Assembly (NCBI GenBank): GCA_944346885.1
Contig: CALVMR010000016.1
Span: 61,736-125,735 of the forward strand
Length of the DNA stretch: 64,000 nt
From: an uncultured Clostridia bacterium
Lineage (GTDB): Bacteria; Bacillota; Clostridia; Christensenellales; Borkfalkiaceae
Direction: 5' to 3'
Position numbers and translations under genes: made by a program. The notes beneath the pieces are model-generated. The model searched no databases. It worked only from the letters and a program-made list of their open reading frames with translations, and was not told the origin of the DNA. This document shows, in pieces, positions 7,995 to 18,217 of this stretch; position 1 is the first letter of the stretch; the number at the start of each line of letters is the position of its first letter.

Positions 7995-8552
7995 TTATTT
8001 TACGCGTTCCATGTATTCGCCCGTGCGGGTATCCACGCGGATCACTTCCCCTTCCTCCACGAACATGGGAACTTGGATCTTCGCGCCCGTTTCCAGCGTG
8101 GCGGTCTTGGTCGCGTTGGTGGCGGTATTTCCTTTGACGCCCGGCTCCGCCTCAACGATCTTCAACTCCACAAAGTTTTCGCATTCGACCGAGAACGCAG
8201 CCCCCTTGTAGAAGCGCACTGTAACGGGGTCATTTTCCTTGATGAATTTGAGCGCGTCCTCTACCTGATCGTAATTGAGCGGGGTCAGGTTGAACTCGTC
8301 GTCCATGAACCAATACAGCTCGCCGTCGTTGTAGGAATAGGTCATCTTTTTGGTTTCGATGTGCGCATTCTCCAACTTTTCGGAGGGGTTGAACGTCTGT
8401 TCGAGCACCGCCCCGGTGACTACGTTTTTCAGGCGCGTGCGCACAAACGCCGCCCCTTTGCCGGGTTTGACGTGCTGAAAATCCACAACGACATATACGT
8501 TTCCGTTGTACTCGATCGTGACGCCTTTGCGGACGTCTCCTGCCATAACCAT
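7995..8552 (-). CDS. efp: Elongation factor P
   Basis: EF-P enters the ribosomal E site and relieves stalling at polyproline stretches. The 185-residue product has the KOW-like N-terminal domain with the tip KPGKGAA near residues 29-35, where the lysine is the site for modification in some bacteria, and two OB domains, ending in [15 protein letters not shown] lies 10 bases before the first ATG; an alternative ATG two codons in (8546) is possible. It follows the peptidase gene by 51 bases, an arrangement common in Bacillota. Confidence 0.96.
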   Translation of the reverse strand: MVMAGDVRKGVTIEYNGNVYVVVDFQHVKPGKGAAFVRTRLKNVVTGAVLEQTFNPSEKLENAHIETKKMTYSYNDGELYWFMDDEFNLTPLNYDQVEDALKFIKENDPVTVRFYKGAAFSVECENFVELKIVEAEPGVKGNTATNATKTATLETGAKIQVPMFVEEGEVIRVDTRTGEYMERVK

Positions 8553-8603
8553 ATTCCATACACTCCTTGTTGTTGATTTTTTCTGTATGTCTTCCTGCCG
8601 CCG

Positions 8604-9653
8604 TTACAAAACGGTCAGCTTTTTATCCGATCGCATAAAGCTTTCCGCACCGCGGGAGGTAAGGTGCACCGTATCTTCGATGCGGATCCCGAACCTGCCT
8701 TCAAAATAAACGCCGGGTTCGACGGAAAAGACCATCCCCTCTTGCAGCTGCCGCTCTCCCGCAGGGCCGAGCGTAGGGCTCTCGTGGATATTGACGCCGA
8801 TGCCGTGGCCGAGCGAATGCGTAAAAAACTTATCCAGCCCCCTGCCGCGCAATACCGAACGCGCAAGCTCGTCTGCCTGCTTGCCGCTCATCCCCGCGCG
8901 GATGCGTTCCAACGCCTCGTTGTGCGCGGCGAGCACGGCTTCGTACACCTGCGCAAACGCCCCGTCTCCCTTTCCGAACAAAAACGTGCGCGTGATATCC
9001 GAACAATACCCGCCGACTTTGCAGCCGAAATCAAGCAGCACGGGCATCCCCTTTTTCAAACGCGTTTCGCCCGGATGATGGTGCGGAACGGAGGTGTTTG
9101 CCCCGAATGCGGCGATGGTTTCAAACGAGCGGTCCTGCGCGCCGCAGCGGCGCATTTCGTATTCCAGCAAAGCCGCCGCCTCGTTCTCGGTCATCCCCTC
9201 TTTCAGCTGCCCCAATACGCGCGCATACCCTTCTTCCGCACACGAACAGGCGCGCCCGATCAGGGAAAGCTCCCACTCGCTTTTGCGCTCCATGGCGGAA
9301 ATAAAGGCGGGCATGCTGTCCACCGGCTTCAAACCGCGCTTTTTGAGCGCGCGCATCTGCAAAACCGTTGTCCGCTCAAAGGGAACGGCAAGTTTTTTTA
9401 CTTTTTTACTCTTTATATAATCGAGAACGGCGTCCGCCGATCTTGCTATCTCCACGCCGATGAACAACCCCTTCATGGCGGCTTTGGCGCTTTCGGCATA
9501 GCGCGGATCGGTAAATAAAATGCTCTCCTGCCCGTCGGTGTAAACAAAGCCGAAGCTGCTGGGGTATCCCGTAAGATAGAGCCGCAGGTCGGGGCTTTCC
9601 GTAAGCATTGCATCCGCATCGACTTCCCGAAACACTTTTTTCGTAAAGTCCAT
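8604..9653 (-). CDS. Xaa-Pro aminopeptidase / proline dipeptidase (M24 family)
   Basis: The 349-residue protein has an N-terminal creatinase-like domain (about residues 1-125) and a C-terminal pita-bread peptidase domain. The five metal ligands are visible: Asp in LLDFGC, Asp in CSDITRTF, His in HGIGVNIHE, Glu in SVEPG, and Glu in IRIEDTV. It hydrolyses the bond before or after proline in short peptides in the cytosol. It is transcribed with efp. PepQ and PepP subfamilies cannot be separated confidently by eye. Confidence 0.9.
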   Translation of the reverse strand: MDFTKKVFREVDADAMLTESPDLRLYLTGYPSSFGFVYTDGQESILFTDPRYAESAKAAMKGLFIGVEIARSADAVLDYIKSKKVKKLAVPFERTTVLQMRALKKRGLKPVDSMPAFISAMERKSEWELSLIGRACSCAEEGYARVLGQLKEGMTENEAAALLEYEMRRCGAQDRSFETIAAFGANTSVPHHHPGETRLKKGMPVLLDFGCKVGGYCSDITRTFLFGKGDGAFAQVYEAVLAAHNEALERIRAGMSGKQADELARSVLRGRGLDKFFTHSLGHGIGVNIHESPTLGPAGERQLQEGMVFSVEPGVYFEGRFGIRIEDTVHLTSRGAESFMRSDKKLTVL

Positions 9654-9737
9654 GCAATTATTTTAACAGATTTTACGCCGCAAGTCAATTATTCCGCGCA
9701 TTCTGCCGCGTTTTCGCAAAACGGAATGCGCAAAAAA

Positions 9738-10601
9738 TCAGCCGCGCGCCGCTTGCAGCGCCGCCTCGTACAGGCGCTTCATGGCAAGGGCGTCCTCCGC
9801 TTGCGTGCCCGCCGACTCGCTTACGATGTACGGTTCGAGGCGCAGTTTGACGAGCGCTGCCGCGAGCGGCGCAAATTCCGGACCGTACTGCGTATCTTCA
9901 AACGTCAAATGCCGTATCTCCCCCTTCCCGCCGTACTGGATCTTGGAAAAGTGCACATGAAAATGCTTTACGCGCTCATAGCCGAGTTCGGCGATCAGAT
10001 AGGAAAGGCGGTCAAGATAATCCTGTTCGGTGACCAAACTTCCCTGTTCGCGCGCGTTGAGGTGCCCGAAATCTACCGCGGGAAGGAACACGGGGTCGAT
10101 CTTGCAAAAACGCACGACCTCTTCCAACGTGCCGATCTGCGCGATCTTCCCCATCGTTTCGGGGCAAAAGCGGAGGTCTTGCAAACCCTCCGCATATATG
10201 CGCGCGCACAGCTCTTTCAGGCGCTCCTCGGTCAGCCGTACCGCCTCTTCGCGCGGCAATTTCCCCTGCGTGGCGCTGTGAAAAACGCACCGCTCGCCCC
10301 CCATCGCACGCAGCGCCCTGCCGCTCTCCAACACATAGCGGTACGAATTTTCCGCGCTCTCTTCGGCGGGGTTTGCAAAGTTTATGTAATAGGGAGCGTG
10401 CACGCTGATCTCCACTCCCTCCGCCGCAAACGCGGCGCCGACGGAGCGCGCCTTTGCCTCGCTCATGCGCACACCGCGCCCGAACGAGTATTCAAAGCAA
10501 TCCAGCCCCAATCCGCGAACAAACGCCGCCGACTGCTCGGTATGCGCGTAGCCCGCCGCATAAAAACTTAAACTGTTGCCGCTCGGCCCGAATTTTATCA
10601 T
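9738..10601 (-). CDS. nfo: Endonuclease IV family (AP endonuclease 2) TIM-barrel protein
   Basis: The 287-residue TIM barrel retains the zinc-ligand series of endonuclease IV: HAPY (about residue 64), FHSATQG (about 105), PETMGK (about 140), DFGHLNA (about 174), HVHFSK (about 210) and SESAG (about 260). It should cut DNA at abasic sites for base-excision repair. The start ATG at 10601 overlaps the ribF stop in ATGA, with AGGAG 7 bases upstream, so the two are translationally coupled. This extends the conserved infB-ribF cluster by one gene. Confidence 0.85.
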   Translation of the reverse strand: MIKFGPSGNSLSFYAAGYAHTEQSAAFVRGLGLDCFEYSFGRGVRMSEAKARSVGAAFAAEGVEISVHAPYYINFANPAEESAENSYRYVLESGRALRAMGGERCVFHSATQGKLPREEAVRLTEERLKELCARIYAEGLQDLRFCPETMGKIAQIGTLEEVVRFCKIDPVFLPAVDFGHLNAREQGSLVTEQDYLDRLSYLIAELGYERVKHFHVHFSKIQYGGKGEIRHLTFEDTQYGPEFAPLAAALVKLRLEPYIVSESAGTQAEDALAMKRLYEAALQAARG

Positions 10602-11479
10602 CGTATGCTCCTGAGATCTTGTTGCAACTGCTCCGCCAGCGCAGCGGCGGAAGGGAATTTTTGCACGGGGCGCAGAAACGCGTCGAAATACACGACAAGT
10701 TCCCTGCCGTACAGGTCGCCCGAAAAACCGTCGAAATACACTTCCAAAACCACGCGCGCGTCTTTGAACGTGGGGCGCGCGCCGTAATTGGCAATGCCGC
10801 GGTAGAGCGTTTTGCCGATGGTTGCGGATACGGCGTACACGCCTTCGCGCAGCGGGTATTTGCAGGGCGGAACGTGCATGTTCGCCGTAGGGAAGCCCAT
10901 CGTTCTGCCGATGTGCCTGCCCTCGGAAACGACGGTCGCGGCGATAAAATACCGCCCGCCGAGCAGCCCCGCCAAAGCGGGCATATCCCCCGCGGCAAGG
11001 CAGCGTTTTGCGCGCGTTGCCGCCGCTTTTTCGCCGTCGTACGCAACCAAAGGCAGCACCCGCACCGCGATCCCGCGCGGCGCGGCAAACGCTTGCAGCG
11101 CGCTTACCCCGCAAGCCGCGCCCCTGCCGAACGTGTAATCGGCGCCGCAGACGAAGGCGCGCACGGAGAGCGCCGCGCAAACGCGGGAAAGAAAGGCTTC
11201 CCCCTCGGTGGCGCGGAATGCGCCGTCAAAGTGCGCCGCGTAAACAAAATCGATGCCGAGCGCGGAAAAAATCCTGCAACGCTCGTTAAAATCGTAGATC
11301 TGCCCGCCGTTTTTTGCGTCGTAAAAGGTCGTTACGCCGACGGCAGCCCCCTGCTCTTCGGCAAGCCGCTTCGCCTCGGCGATCAGCGCGCGGTGCCCGA
11401 CGTGCACCCCGTCAAAATAACCGAGCAACAAAACGCACGGACGGGAAAAACCGCCGCCCTCATAATCGATGACCTGCAT
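10598..11479 (-). CDS. ribF: Bifunctional riboflavin kinase / FAD synthetase
   Basis: RibF converts riboflavin to FMN and FMN to FAD. The 293-residue protein has an N-terminal nucleotidyltransferase domain (GYFDGVHVGH near residue 20) and a C-terminal riboflavin kinase domain with GRTMGFPTAN near residue 195 and the GIANYGARPTF element. It lies 15 bases after truB and overlaps the nfo-like gene by four bases. The truB-ribF order is standard in Bacillota. Confidence 0.94.
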   Translation of the reverse strand: MQVIDYEGGGFSRPCVLLLGYFDGVHVGHRALIAEAKRLAEEQGAAVGVTTFYDAKNGGQIYDFNERCRIFSALGIDFVYAAHFDGAFRATEGEAFLSRVCAALSVRAFVCGADYTFGRGAACGVSALQAFAAPRGIAVRVLPLVAYDGEKAAATRAKRCLAAGDMPALAGLLGGRYFIAATVVSEGRHIGRTMGFPTANMHVPPCKYPLREGVYAVSATIGKTLYRGIANYGARPTFKDARVVLEVYFDGFSGDLYGRELVVYFDAFLRPVQKFPSAAALAEQLQQDLRSIR

Positions 11480-11494
11480 GGCGCCTCCACCCTC

Positions 11495-12343
11495 CTATAC
11501 CAGCTTCGTCACCGCACGCGCCTTTCCGTTTTCCGCCTGCGCCACGCCGTAAAACGCGCCGTTTAAGTACAGCTTGTATCTGCCGTCTTCCGCCGCACAG
11601 GAAACGGCGACGCCGTTTTGCAGCCGCTTTGCCTGTTCGTCTGCAAAACAAAGAGAGGGCAGTTCTAAAACGCGGTCGGGCGGAAGCAGATACGAGCGCC
11701 ACGTTTCCGCCGTGATCCGATCGGGCGGAACGCTGTATTCCAGCAAAAACGGCCCGCTTGCCTCGCGCACGAGCGAAGCCATGTACCCGTACGTGTGCAA
11801 ATGCGCCGCAACATCGCGCGCGAGAGAGCGAATGTACGTTCCGCCCCCGCAGACGATGCGTACCGAAAAAACGCCCGCGCACTCTTCGCCGAGCAACTCC
11901 ATCGAATCGACGCACACGCGCTTGGGCGAAAGGGGCACTTCCCTTCCCTGCCGCGCCAAAGCATAGGCGCGCACGCCGTTCACGCTCTTTGCGCTGTACG
12001 CGGGCGGAAGCTGGTCGTACTCCCCGCAAAACGCGGGGAGCGCCGCCGCAACTTCCTCCTCGGAAGGGATCCTGCCGCCGCTTTTTACGATCTCTCCGGC
12101 ACGGTCCAGCGTATCCGTTTCGCTGCCGAACGCAAAACGGGCGCGGTAGGTTTTTTTCTTTTGCAGCAAATAGTCGAACAGCCGCGCCGCATTGCCGACG
12201 GCAACGGGCAGCACGCCGCAGGCGAGCGGGTCTAAGGTGCCCATATGCCCGCAGGGAAGCCCGCACGCGCGGCGGAGCATCGCCACGACGCGCGCGCTGG
12301 ATACGCCCTCCGGCTTGTTGATGTTGATGATCCCGCTCTCCAC
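11495..12343 (-). CDS. truB: tRNA pseudouridine(55) synthase
   Basis: TruB makes pseudouridine 55 in the T-loop of tRNAs. The catalytic aspartate lies in HMGTLDPLACGVL (about residues 33-45), and the family NKPEGVSS motif lies at the N-terminus. I set the start at GTG 12343 (product 282 residues) because GGAGG stands 7 bases upstream and the conserved core begins there; a longer frame to 12412 reads arginine-rich sequence without similarity to the family. It belongs to the rimP-nusA-infB cluster. Confidence 0.93.
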   Translation of the reverse strand: MESGIININKPEGVSSARVVAMLRRACGLPCGHMGTLDPLACGVLPVAVGNAARLFDYLLQKKKTYRARFAFGSETDTLDRAGEIVKSGGRIPSEEEVAAALPAFCGEYDQLPPAYSAKSVNGVRAYALARQGREVPLSPKRVCVDSMELLGEECAGVFSVRIVCGGGTYIRSLARDVAAHLHTYGYMASLVREASGPFLLEYSVPPDRITAETWRSYLLPPDRVLELPSLCFADEQAKRLQNGVAVSCAAEDGRYKLYLNGAFYGVAQAENGKARAVTKLV

Positions 12344-12401
12344 GTTTTCCCTCCGCCTCTGCGGCGCCAGAAAGAAAGGGCGCCGAAACGCCCCGCCTTT
12401 T

Positions 12402-13379
12402 TCAGTCTTCAAGATGCTGCACGATGGTGTAGCGAAGTTTATCGATCACTTCCTCCATGCTGCCGCAGAGCATGCACCCGCTGGCAAGCACGTGCCCGCC
12501 GCCGCCGTACACCGCCGCAACTTTGTTTACGTCTGCCCGCCCGTTGGAACGCAGAGAAACTTTGAACCGCTCCGCACCCGTCTCCAACAGGCAGACGGCG
12601 ACTTCCACCCCCACAACGGAGAGAGGAAAGTCGATAAACCCCTCCGTCATATCCGAGGTCGCCCCGCAGGCGCCGAGCATGGCGCGCGTAACGCCGATCA
12701 CGGCGATCTTCCCATCTTCAAAGTAACGGATGGCGGACATCGTTTTCCCGAACAGCGCGGCGCGGGAAGCGCGCTGGCGCTTGAACATGTTGTACTGGAT
12801 CGTATGGATATCCGCCCCGCATGAGACAAGTTTTGCCGCTGCCGAAAACGTTTTTTCGGTAACGTTTGCATGCGCAAAATTGCCCGTATCCGAGCTGATG
12901 CCCGTCAAAAAGCAGTTTGCCGCAGGCGCCGTTAAAGCACCGGGGAAAAAGGCGGCAAGCTCGGTCATGAGTTCACAGGTCGCCGCACGGTCCTCCACAT
13001 GCCAAAAATCGCCGAAACACGTATTGGAAACGTGGTGGTCAATGTTGAATTTCTTCTTTTTTGCCGCACAAAAAGCGTCGCACAGCGAGCCGAGGCGGCG
13101 CTCGTCGCTGCAATCGACGGCAATGTATGCCTCCGACGCCGCGTCCGGTTCGCTGCCGATCTCCCGCATCCCCTCCAAAAACCAAAATTTTTCGGGAACG
13201 GGCCCTTCGCAGACGACGCGGCAAACAGCCCCGACGCTCTCCAACAGGTATTTTAACCCCATTGCGGCTCCGAGCGTATCGCCGTCCGGGCGCATGTGGC
13301 AAAAAACGGTGGCACTTTTGAGCTTTTTCAGTTGTTCCGCCATCTCCGCCAAGGATAGCTCAAAGCCGCGTTTGCGCAA
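12402..13379 (-). CDS. nrnA: DHH-family oligoribonuclease / pAp phosphatase
   Basis: NrnA degrades nano-RNAs and dephosphorylates 3'-phosphoadenosine 5'-phosphate. The 325-residue protein has HMRPDGDTLGAA (about 28-39), VDCSDE, DHHVSN (about 103), a GISSDTGNF motif and the DHHA1 nucleic-acid binding motif GGGGHVLASGC (about 294-304). It starts 2 bases after the rbfA stop. Position between rbfA and truB matches Bacillus and Clostridia. Confidence 0.93.
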   Translation of the reverse strand: MRKRGFELSLAEMAEQLKKLKSATVFCHMRPDGDTLGAAMGLKYLLESVGAVCRVVCEGPVPEKFWFLEGMREIGSEPDAASEAYIAVDCSDERRLGSLCDAFCAAKKKKFNIDHHVSNTCFGDFWHVEDRAATCELMTELAAFFPGALTAPAANCFLTGISSDTGNFAHANVTEKTFSAAAKLVSCGADIHTIQYNMFKRQRASRAALFGKTMSAIRYFEDGKIAVIGVTRAMLGACGATSDMTEGFIDFPLSVVGVEVAVCLLETGAERFKVSLRSNGRADVNKVAAVYGGGGHVLASGCMLCGSMEEVIDKLRYTIVQHLED

Positions 13380-13381
13380 CG

Positions 13382-13747
13382 TTATTTTCCCTCGTCCTCG
13401 TGCAATTTTTTGATGAGTCGGTCGATCTTATCGCCGTACTCCATCGTGTCGTCCCACAAAAAATGCAGCTGCGGCACCGTGCGCGAACGCATGATCTGCG
13501 AAAGCTCGTGCCGGATAAACCCCGCGTGTTCGCTGATGACGGAAAAGGTTTGCTTCGCCTCTTCCTCGCTTTTGCCGAGCACGCTGATGTACAGCTTTGC
13601 GTTTTTCAAATCGGGCGAAACGTCCGCCTTCGTGACGCTGACAAGCCCCGCAATGCCGCCCGTTTTGTCTTTGAGTTTTGTGGCGATGATCTCGGCGACC
13701 GCCCGCTGATACTCGGCAGACAGCCGCTCGCCGCGTAAACCTTTCAT
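13382..13747 (-). CDS. rbfA: 30S ribosome-binding factor A
   Basis: RbfA is a KH-like maturation factor for the 30S subunit. The 121-residue product has the RLSAEYQRAVAEII opening, the typical YISVLG strand and the RTVPQLHFLWDDT C-terminal motif. It lies between infB and nrnA as in most Bacillota. Confidence 0.95.
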   Translation of the reverse strand: MKGLRGERLSAEYQRAVAEIIATKLKDKTGGIAGLVSVTKADVSPDLKNAKLYISVLGKSEEEAKQTFSVISEHAGFIRHELSQIMRSRTVPQLHFLWDDTMEYGDKIDRLIKKLHEDEGK

Positions 13748-13824
13748 AGTTGGCTCCTAAAAGACCTTGTGCAAAAATTTCAACGGCAGGTTTGCTCTGT
13801 TTGTTTTAAAAAAGGCGCCGCCCT

Positions 13825-16449
13825 TTACGCAGGGATCTCCTCCGTGATATAGCACTCGATCACGTCGCCCACTTTGATGCCGTCAAACCCGTCGATGCTG
13901 ACGCCGCACTCGAATCCGCCGGAAACCTCTTTCACGTCGTCCTTAAAGCGTTTGAGCTGCCGCACGGCGCCTTCCACGATCATAACGTCGTCACGGTAAA
14001 TGCGCAGCTTGCCGTTGCGGACCAGCTTGCCCTCGGTAACATAGCACCCTGCAACCATTCCGACGCCGGTGATGCGGAACGTTTGCAGCACGTCGCACTT
14101 GCCGGTCATCACTTCCCTGTACTTCGGCGCCAGCATGCCTTTGAGCGCCGCCTGGATATCGTCCAGCAGTTCGTAAATGATGCGATAGGAACGCACGTCT
14201 ACCTTGCTGCGCTCGGCAAGCGCCTTCGCCTTGGTATCGGGGCGCACGTTGAACCCGACGACGATCGCGTTGGAAGAATCGGCGAGCATGATATCCGATT
14301 CGTTGATGGCGCCCGCCCCGCTGTGCAGAACGTTGACGCGCACCTCCTCGTTCGACAGTTTCAGTAAAGACTGTTTTACCGCCTCGACCGAGCCCTGCAC
14401 GTCGCCCTTGACGATGATGTTCAGCCCCTTGATCTTGCCCTCGGCGATCTTGCCGAACACGTCGTCCAGCGTGACGCGCGTCTGCGCTTTGATCATGGAT
14501 TCGCTCTCTTTGCGCTTGCGCTCGTCGGCGACCTGCTTCATCAGCTTATCCTGCTCGACGGCGATGATGGAATCGCCCGCGTTGGGCACCTCCTCCAAGC
14601 CGAGGATGGAGACCGCCATGGAAGGACCCGCGGCTTTGACCGTTCTGCCCTTGTCGTCCAACATGGCGCGCACTCTGCCGATCGTCGTACCGGAAATAAC
14701 GTTGTCGCCCGTGTGCAGCGTGCCGTTTTGGATGAGTACGGACGCAACGGGACCCTTGCCCTTATCCAGCTTTGCTTCGATGATGGTGCCGCGGGCAGGC
14801 GCATCGGGGTTGGCGGTAAGTTCCTTGACCTCGGCAACGAGGTTGATGGTCTCCAACAGCTTGTCGATGCCCTCTCCCGTCTTTGCGGAAACGGGCACGA
14901 TGATCGTATCGCCGCCCCACTCTTCGGGCGTAAGCCCGTTGTTGACAAGTTCGCGCCGTACGCGCTCGACGTCCGCTTCGGGCTTATCGATCTTATTGAC
15001 CGCCACGATGATGGGAACGTCTGCCGCCTTGGAATGGTTGATCGCCTCCACGGTCTGCGGCATGATCCCGTCGTCCGCCGCCACAACGAGCACGACGATA
15101 TCGGTGACGGAAGCGCCGCGCGCGCGCATGGCGGTAAACGCCTCGTGCCCCGGCGTATCGAGGAAGGTGATGACCTTCCCGTCTACGGTGACCGAATAGG
15201 CGCCGATGTGCTGGGTGATGCCGCCCGCTTCGCCAGCTGTCACGTTGCTGCTGCGGATCTTATCGAGCAGCGACGTTTTTCCGTGGTCTACGTGCCCCAT
15301 CACGGTCACGACGGGGGGACGCGTTACAACGCTGCCGCCGCCCGCGTTTTCGCCGCGGTAGATCTCCGTAAGCACCTCTTCCGCCGTCTTTTCGGGCTTA
15401 TACTCCAATTCGATGCCGAGATCGGACGCAATGTATGCCGCCGTATCGTAATCGAGCGAGTCGTTGATGGTCTTCATGATCCCCTCTTTGAAGAGGCGTT
15501 TTGTGATCTCAACGGCGGTGATGCCCAGCTTTTCGCTGAGAACTTTGAGCGGAATGTTTTCACTCGTTACAACGGCGTGTTCGATTTTTATGGTCTGCGA
15601 AACGGTTTGCTTTTGCCGTTTTACGCGCAGCTTGCGGTACCCGCTCTTATCCTCGTCAAAATCGGCGGCGGTGACCTGCTGCTTTACAAGCGCGCGCTTG
15701 TTCATCGTGCGCTTTTGCTCGGTATACGGCTTATCGTACGTCTTCTTTTTGGGCGCGCTCTTTGCCGCGGGCATGGGAGCAGGCGCCTCGAACCTGCCTG
15801 CCGCGGGCCGTGCGCCGCCCATCGGCGGACGCGCCCCCATCGGCGGGCGCTGCCCCTGCCCCGCACCGTAACGGGGCGGCTGGCCGGCGGGTCTGCCCGC
15901 GCCATAGGCGGGCCTGCCCTGCGCGGGCGCCTGCGGGCGGCGGGCATCCGAATTGACGTAGACGTTTCTCCCCGCCTGCGGCTGCTGCGGGCGGGAAACG
16001 AATTGCCGCGGCGGCTGCTGCGGGCGGGCGGGCGCCTCCTCGGCTGCGGGGCGGCGCGGCGGCTCCTGCGCCGCCGCTTCCGCAGGCGGCTCACCTGCGG
16101 AAGCGGCTTGCGGCGCGGCTGCCTTTTCCTGTTCAGCTTTTTGCGCTGCCTCCTGCTCTGCCTGCTGCCGTGCGCGGGCGGCTTCTTCCTCGGCGGCTGC
16201 CTTTGCCGCCGCCTGTTTTTCCGCCTCTTCGCGGGCTGCCTGCAATTCGGCGGCGCGGCGCGCTTCCTCTTCCTCGGCGGCGCGCTTTTTCGCCTCTTCT
16301 TCAAAATCGGAAAGCTGCCGGAGGATGTCGCTTACCTTCCGCTCCGTATCCTGTACGCTTTTGAGCAGCGAGGCAATACCGCCCTCTCCCAGCAGAGAAG
16401 TGATCCCTTCGATGTTTGCATACAATTTCTTTTTCTTCTCTTCCGCCAT
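13825..16449 (-). CDS. infB: Translation initiation factor IF-2
   Basis: IF-2 is the GTPase that brings initiator tRNA to the 30S and promotes subunit joining. The protein has 874 residues. Its first 240 or so are low-complexity: an Ala/Glu/Gln coiled-coil-like stretch, then Pro/Gly/Arg/Gln-rich sequence. An IF2_N domain follows near 290, then the G domain with [16 protein letters not shown] and [15 protein letters not shown] and the C-terminal beta-barrel domains. Three copies of short PPMG / GARP-like repeats sit near residue 200. It begins 5 bases after ylxQ. Confidence 0.97.
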   Translation of the reverse strand: MAEEKKKKLYANIEGITSLLGEGGIASLLKSVQDTERKVSDILRQLSDFEEEAKKRAAEEEEARRAAELQAAREEAEKQAAAKAAAEEEAARARQQAEQEAAQKAEQEKAAAPQAASAGEPPAEAAAQEPPRRPAAEEAPARPQQPPRQFVSRPQQPQAGRNVYVNSDARRPQAPAQGRPAYGAGRPAGQPPRYGAGQGQRPPMGARPPMGGARPAAGRFEAPAPMPAAKSAPKKKTYDKPYTEQKRTMNKRALVKQQVTAADFDEDKSGYRKLRVKRQKQTVSQTIKIEHAVVTSENIPLKVLSEKLGITAVEITKRLFKEGIMKTINDSLDYDTAAYIASDLGIELEYKPEKTAEEVLTEIYRGENAGGGSVVTRPPVVTVMGHVDHGKTSLLDKIRSSNVTAGEAGGITQHIGAYSVTVDGKVITFLDTPGHEAFTAMRARGASVTDIVVLVVAADDGIMPQTVEAINHSKAADVPIIVAVNKIDKPEADVERVRRELVNNGLTPEEWGGDTIIVPVSAKTGEGIDKLLETINLVAEVKELTANPDAPARGTIIEAKLDKGKGPVASVLIQNGTLHTGDNVISGTTIGRVRAMLDDKGRTVKAAGPSMAVSILGLEEVPNAGDSIIAVEQDKLMKQVADERKRKESESMIKAQTRVTLDDVFGKIAEGKIKGLNIIVKGDVQGSVEAVKQSLLKLSNEEVRVNVLHSGAGAINESDIMLADSSNAIVVGFNVRPDTKAKALAERSKVDVRSYRIIYELLDDIQAALKGMLAPKYREVMTGKCDVLQTFRITGVGMVAGCYVTEGKLVRNGKLRIYRDDVMIVEGAVRQLKRFKDDVKEVSGGFECGVSIDGFDGIKVGDVIECYITEEIPA

Positions 16450-16454
16450 ATTTG

Positions 16455-16781
16455 CTAACCGTTTCCTCCCGGATATTTTATGAACCCATCCCCCGCATTG
16501 GAAAGGATCGCCGCGGCGAGGTGCGCGTCTCGCACCGCCGCAAGTTTACAGTTTTCTTTGCCGACGATCTCTTCCAGCGGCTTTTTTTCGGATAAAAGGA
16601 TCTCGCAGCCGAATTTCTGCGCAAGTTTTACGGCGCTCTTTTTTGCGTTTTCCGACGCGCCGGCGCACAACAGCAGCAAAAACACGCCTTTTTTTTGCAC
16701 TTCGACGGCGTTGAACCCGCACGTAAGCCTGCCCGCCTTTCTGCAAAAACCGATGTAGCTTTCAACCTTGCTTCTTTGCAA
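16455..16781 (-). CDS. ylxQ: L7Ae-family K-turn-binding-like protein YlxQ
   Basis: This 108-residue protein belongs to the L7Ae/L30e/Gadd45 fold. The N-terminal SYIGFCRKAGRLTCGFNAV is typical of YlxQ. I place the start at TTG 16781 because AGGAGG lies exactly 7 bases upstream; this makes the gene overlap the end of ylxR by 20 bases. Function in Bacillota is not settled; an RNA-binding role in ribosome assembly is usually assumed. Confidence 0.85.
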   Translation of the reverse strand: MQRSKVESYIGFCRKAGRLTCGFNAVEVQKKGVFLLLLCAGASENAKKSAVKLAQKFGCEILLSEKKPLEEIVGKENCKLAAVRDAHLAAAILSNAGDGFIKYPGGNG

Positions 16782-17037
16782 AAAAGTCCTCCTCGATCCG
16801 CGCATAGACCTCCGCGGAAACTTCGCAGGAAAATGCCTTGTTCAGCAGGCGCCCCTTTTTCAGTTTGGCGATGCAGGCGGGGTCGTTGCAGATGTAAGCG
16901 CCCCTGCCCGCCGCCTTGCCCGAAAAATCGATGAATACATCCCCTTCCTTAGGTTTGACGATGCGCAGCATCTCCTTTTTCGGCTTCATTTCGCGGCAGG
17001 CGACGCACATGCGCATGGGAATTTTTTTCACTTTCAC
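16762..17037 (-). CDS. ylxR: YlxR family RNA-binding / transcription-modulating protein
   Basis: The 91-residue protein shows RMCVACREMKPKKEMLRIV at the N-terminus and the GRGAYIC signature near residue 45, both diagnostic for YlxR. It starts with GTG 17037, with GGAGG 9 bases upstream, and sits in the usual nusA-ylxR-ylxQ-infB order. Family members bind RNA or modulate transcription; the exact role here is unknown. Confidence 0.9.
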   Translation of the reverse strand: MKVKKIPMRMCVACREMKPKKEMLRIVKPKEGDVFIDFSGKAAGRGAYICNDPACIAKLKKGRLLNKAFSCEVSAEVYARIEEDFFAKKQG

Positions 17038-17055
17038 GGCGCACCGCCTCCGCTT

Positions 17056-18171
17056 TTACTCTTCCGCGCTCTCTTCGGGCGCAGCCTCTTCCTCGGCGGG
17101 CGCCTCGGCGAGGTGCAGCGCCTCCATCTTTGCGGCGGCGCTTTCGCTCTTTACGTCGATCTTCCAGCCGGTGAGCCGCGCCGCAAGGCGAGCGTTTTGC
17201 CCGTCTCTGCCGATGGCGAGCGAAAGTTTATCGTCGGGCACCACCGCCACGGCAGAGCGCTCGCCGACTTCGGTAACGGAGAGCACCTTTGCGGGCGAGA
17301 GCGCTTTTGCGATAAATTCCAGCGGGTTTTCGCTCCATTGGATGATATCCACCTTTTCGCCGCCGAGCTCCGCCACGACGGCGTTGACGCGCGAGCCCTT
17401 GTTTCCGACGCACGCGCCGACAGCGTCTACCTGCGGGTCGGTGCTGTAAATCGCCATCTTTGTGCGCTGCCCAGGCTCGCGCGAGATCTCTTTGACGACG
17501 ACGATGCCGGATTTGATCTCCGGAACTTCCTCTTCGAACAGACGTTTTACAAGCCCCGTGGACGCGCGGGAAACGAGCACCTGCGCCCCGTGGCTGCCCG
17601 CCTTGATGTTTTTGACGTACACTTTCAGGCGGTCGTTCACTTCGTACCGCTCTCCAGGCACTTGGTCCTGCGGGAGCATGACGCCCTCCACCTGCCCTTT
17701 GCCCAGCTCGACGTACACGTTTTTCATATCGACTTTGCGGACCACGCAGTTCATGAGTTCGAACTTTTTATTGGAGAACTCGTTGAGCGTGTTGTCACGC
17801 TCGGTCTCGTGCAGCTTTTGCAAAATGACCTGCTTCGCCGTTTGGGCGGCGATCCTGCCGAAATCTTTCGGCACAAATTCTTCCTCGACGAGGTCGCCCG
17901 CCTTGTAGCTCTTTTTGATCTTCTGCGCGTCTTCGACGGAGATCTCCTTTTCGCGGTCAATCACTTCCTCCACCGCCGTACGCACGATAAAGTAGCGGAT
18001 GCTGCACTTTTCGGGGTTGATCTTGATATCGACTTCGCCCGCGGCGTCATCGTACTGTTTTTTGTACGCGGAAATGAGCGCCGTGCGCAGCGCATCGATA
18101 AAGACTTCCTGCGGGATCCCCTTTTCCGCTTCCAGATCTGCCAAAGCCTCGAAAAATTCTTTGCTTACCAT
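17056..18171 (-). CDS. nusA: Transcription termination/antitermination factor NusA
   Basis: NusA binds RNA polymerase and nascent RNA and controls pausing, termination and antitermination. The 371-residue product has the N-terminal RNAP-binding domain, an S1 domain (about 130-200) and two KH domains, with VGNKGSRV and LAIGRDGQNARLAARLTGW as the GxxG loops. An acidic Ala/Glu tail replaces the longer C-terminal repeats of proteobacterial NusA, as usual in Bacillota. ATG 18171 follows GGAG by 9 bases; the frame extends 18 codons further without a ribosome site. Confidence 0.96.
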   Translation of the reverse strand: MVSKEFFEALADLEAEKGIPQEVFIDALRTALISAYKKQYDDAAGEVDIKINPEKCSIRYFIVRTAVEEVIDREKEISVEDAQKIKKSYKAGDLVEEEFVPKDFGRIAAQTAKQVILQKLHETERDNTLNEFSNKKFELMNCVVRKVDMKNVYVELGKGQVEGVMLPQDQVPGERYEVNDRLKVYVKNIKAGSHGAQVLVSRASTGLVKRLFEEEVPEIKSGIVVVKEISREPGQRTKMAIYSTDPQVDAVGACVGNKGSRVNAVVAELGGEKVDIIQWSENPLEFIAKALSPAKVLSVTEVGERSAVAVVPDDKLSLAIGRDGQNARLAARLTGWKIDVKSESAAAKMEALHLAEAPAEEEAAPEESAEE

Positions 18172-18217
18172 ATGTTTGTTCTCCGAATCTAAAATAGTTG
18201 CTATTGTTGCCGCACGG

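Noticed and set aside
10602..11180. An N-terminal extension of the endonuclease IV-like protein into ribF
   Set aside because: The extension is arginine-rich, lies in another frame of ribF and is not family-like; ATG 10601 has a good ribosome site.
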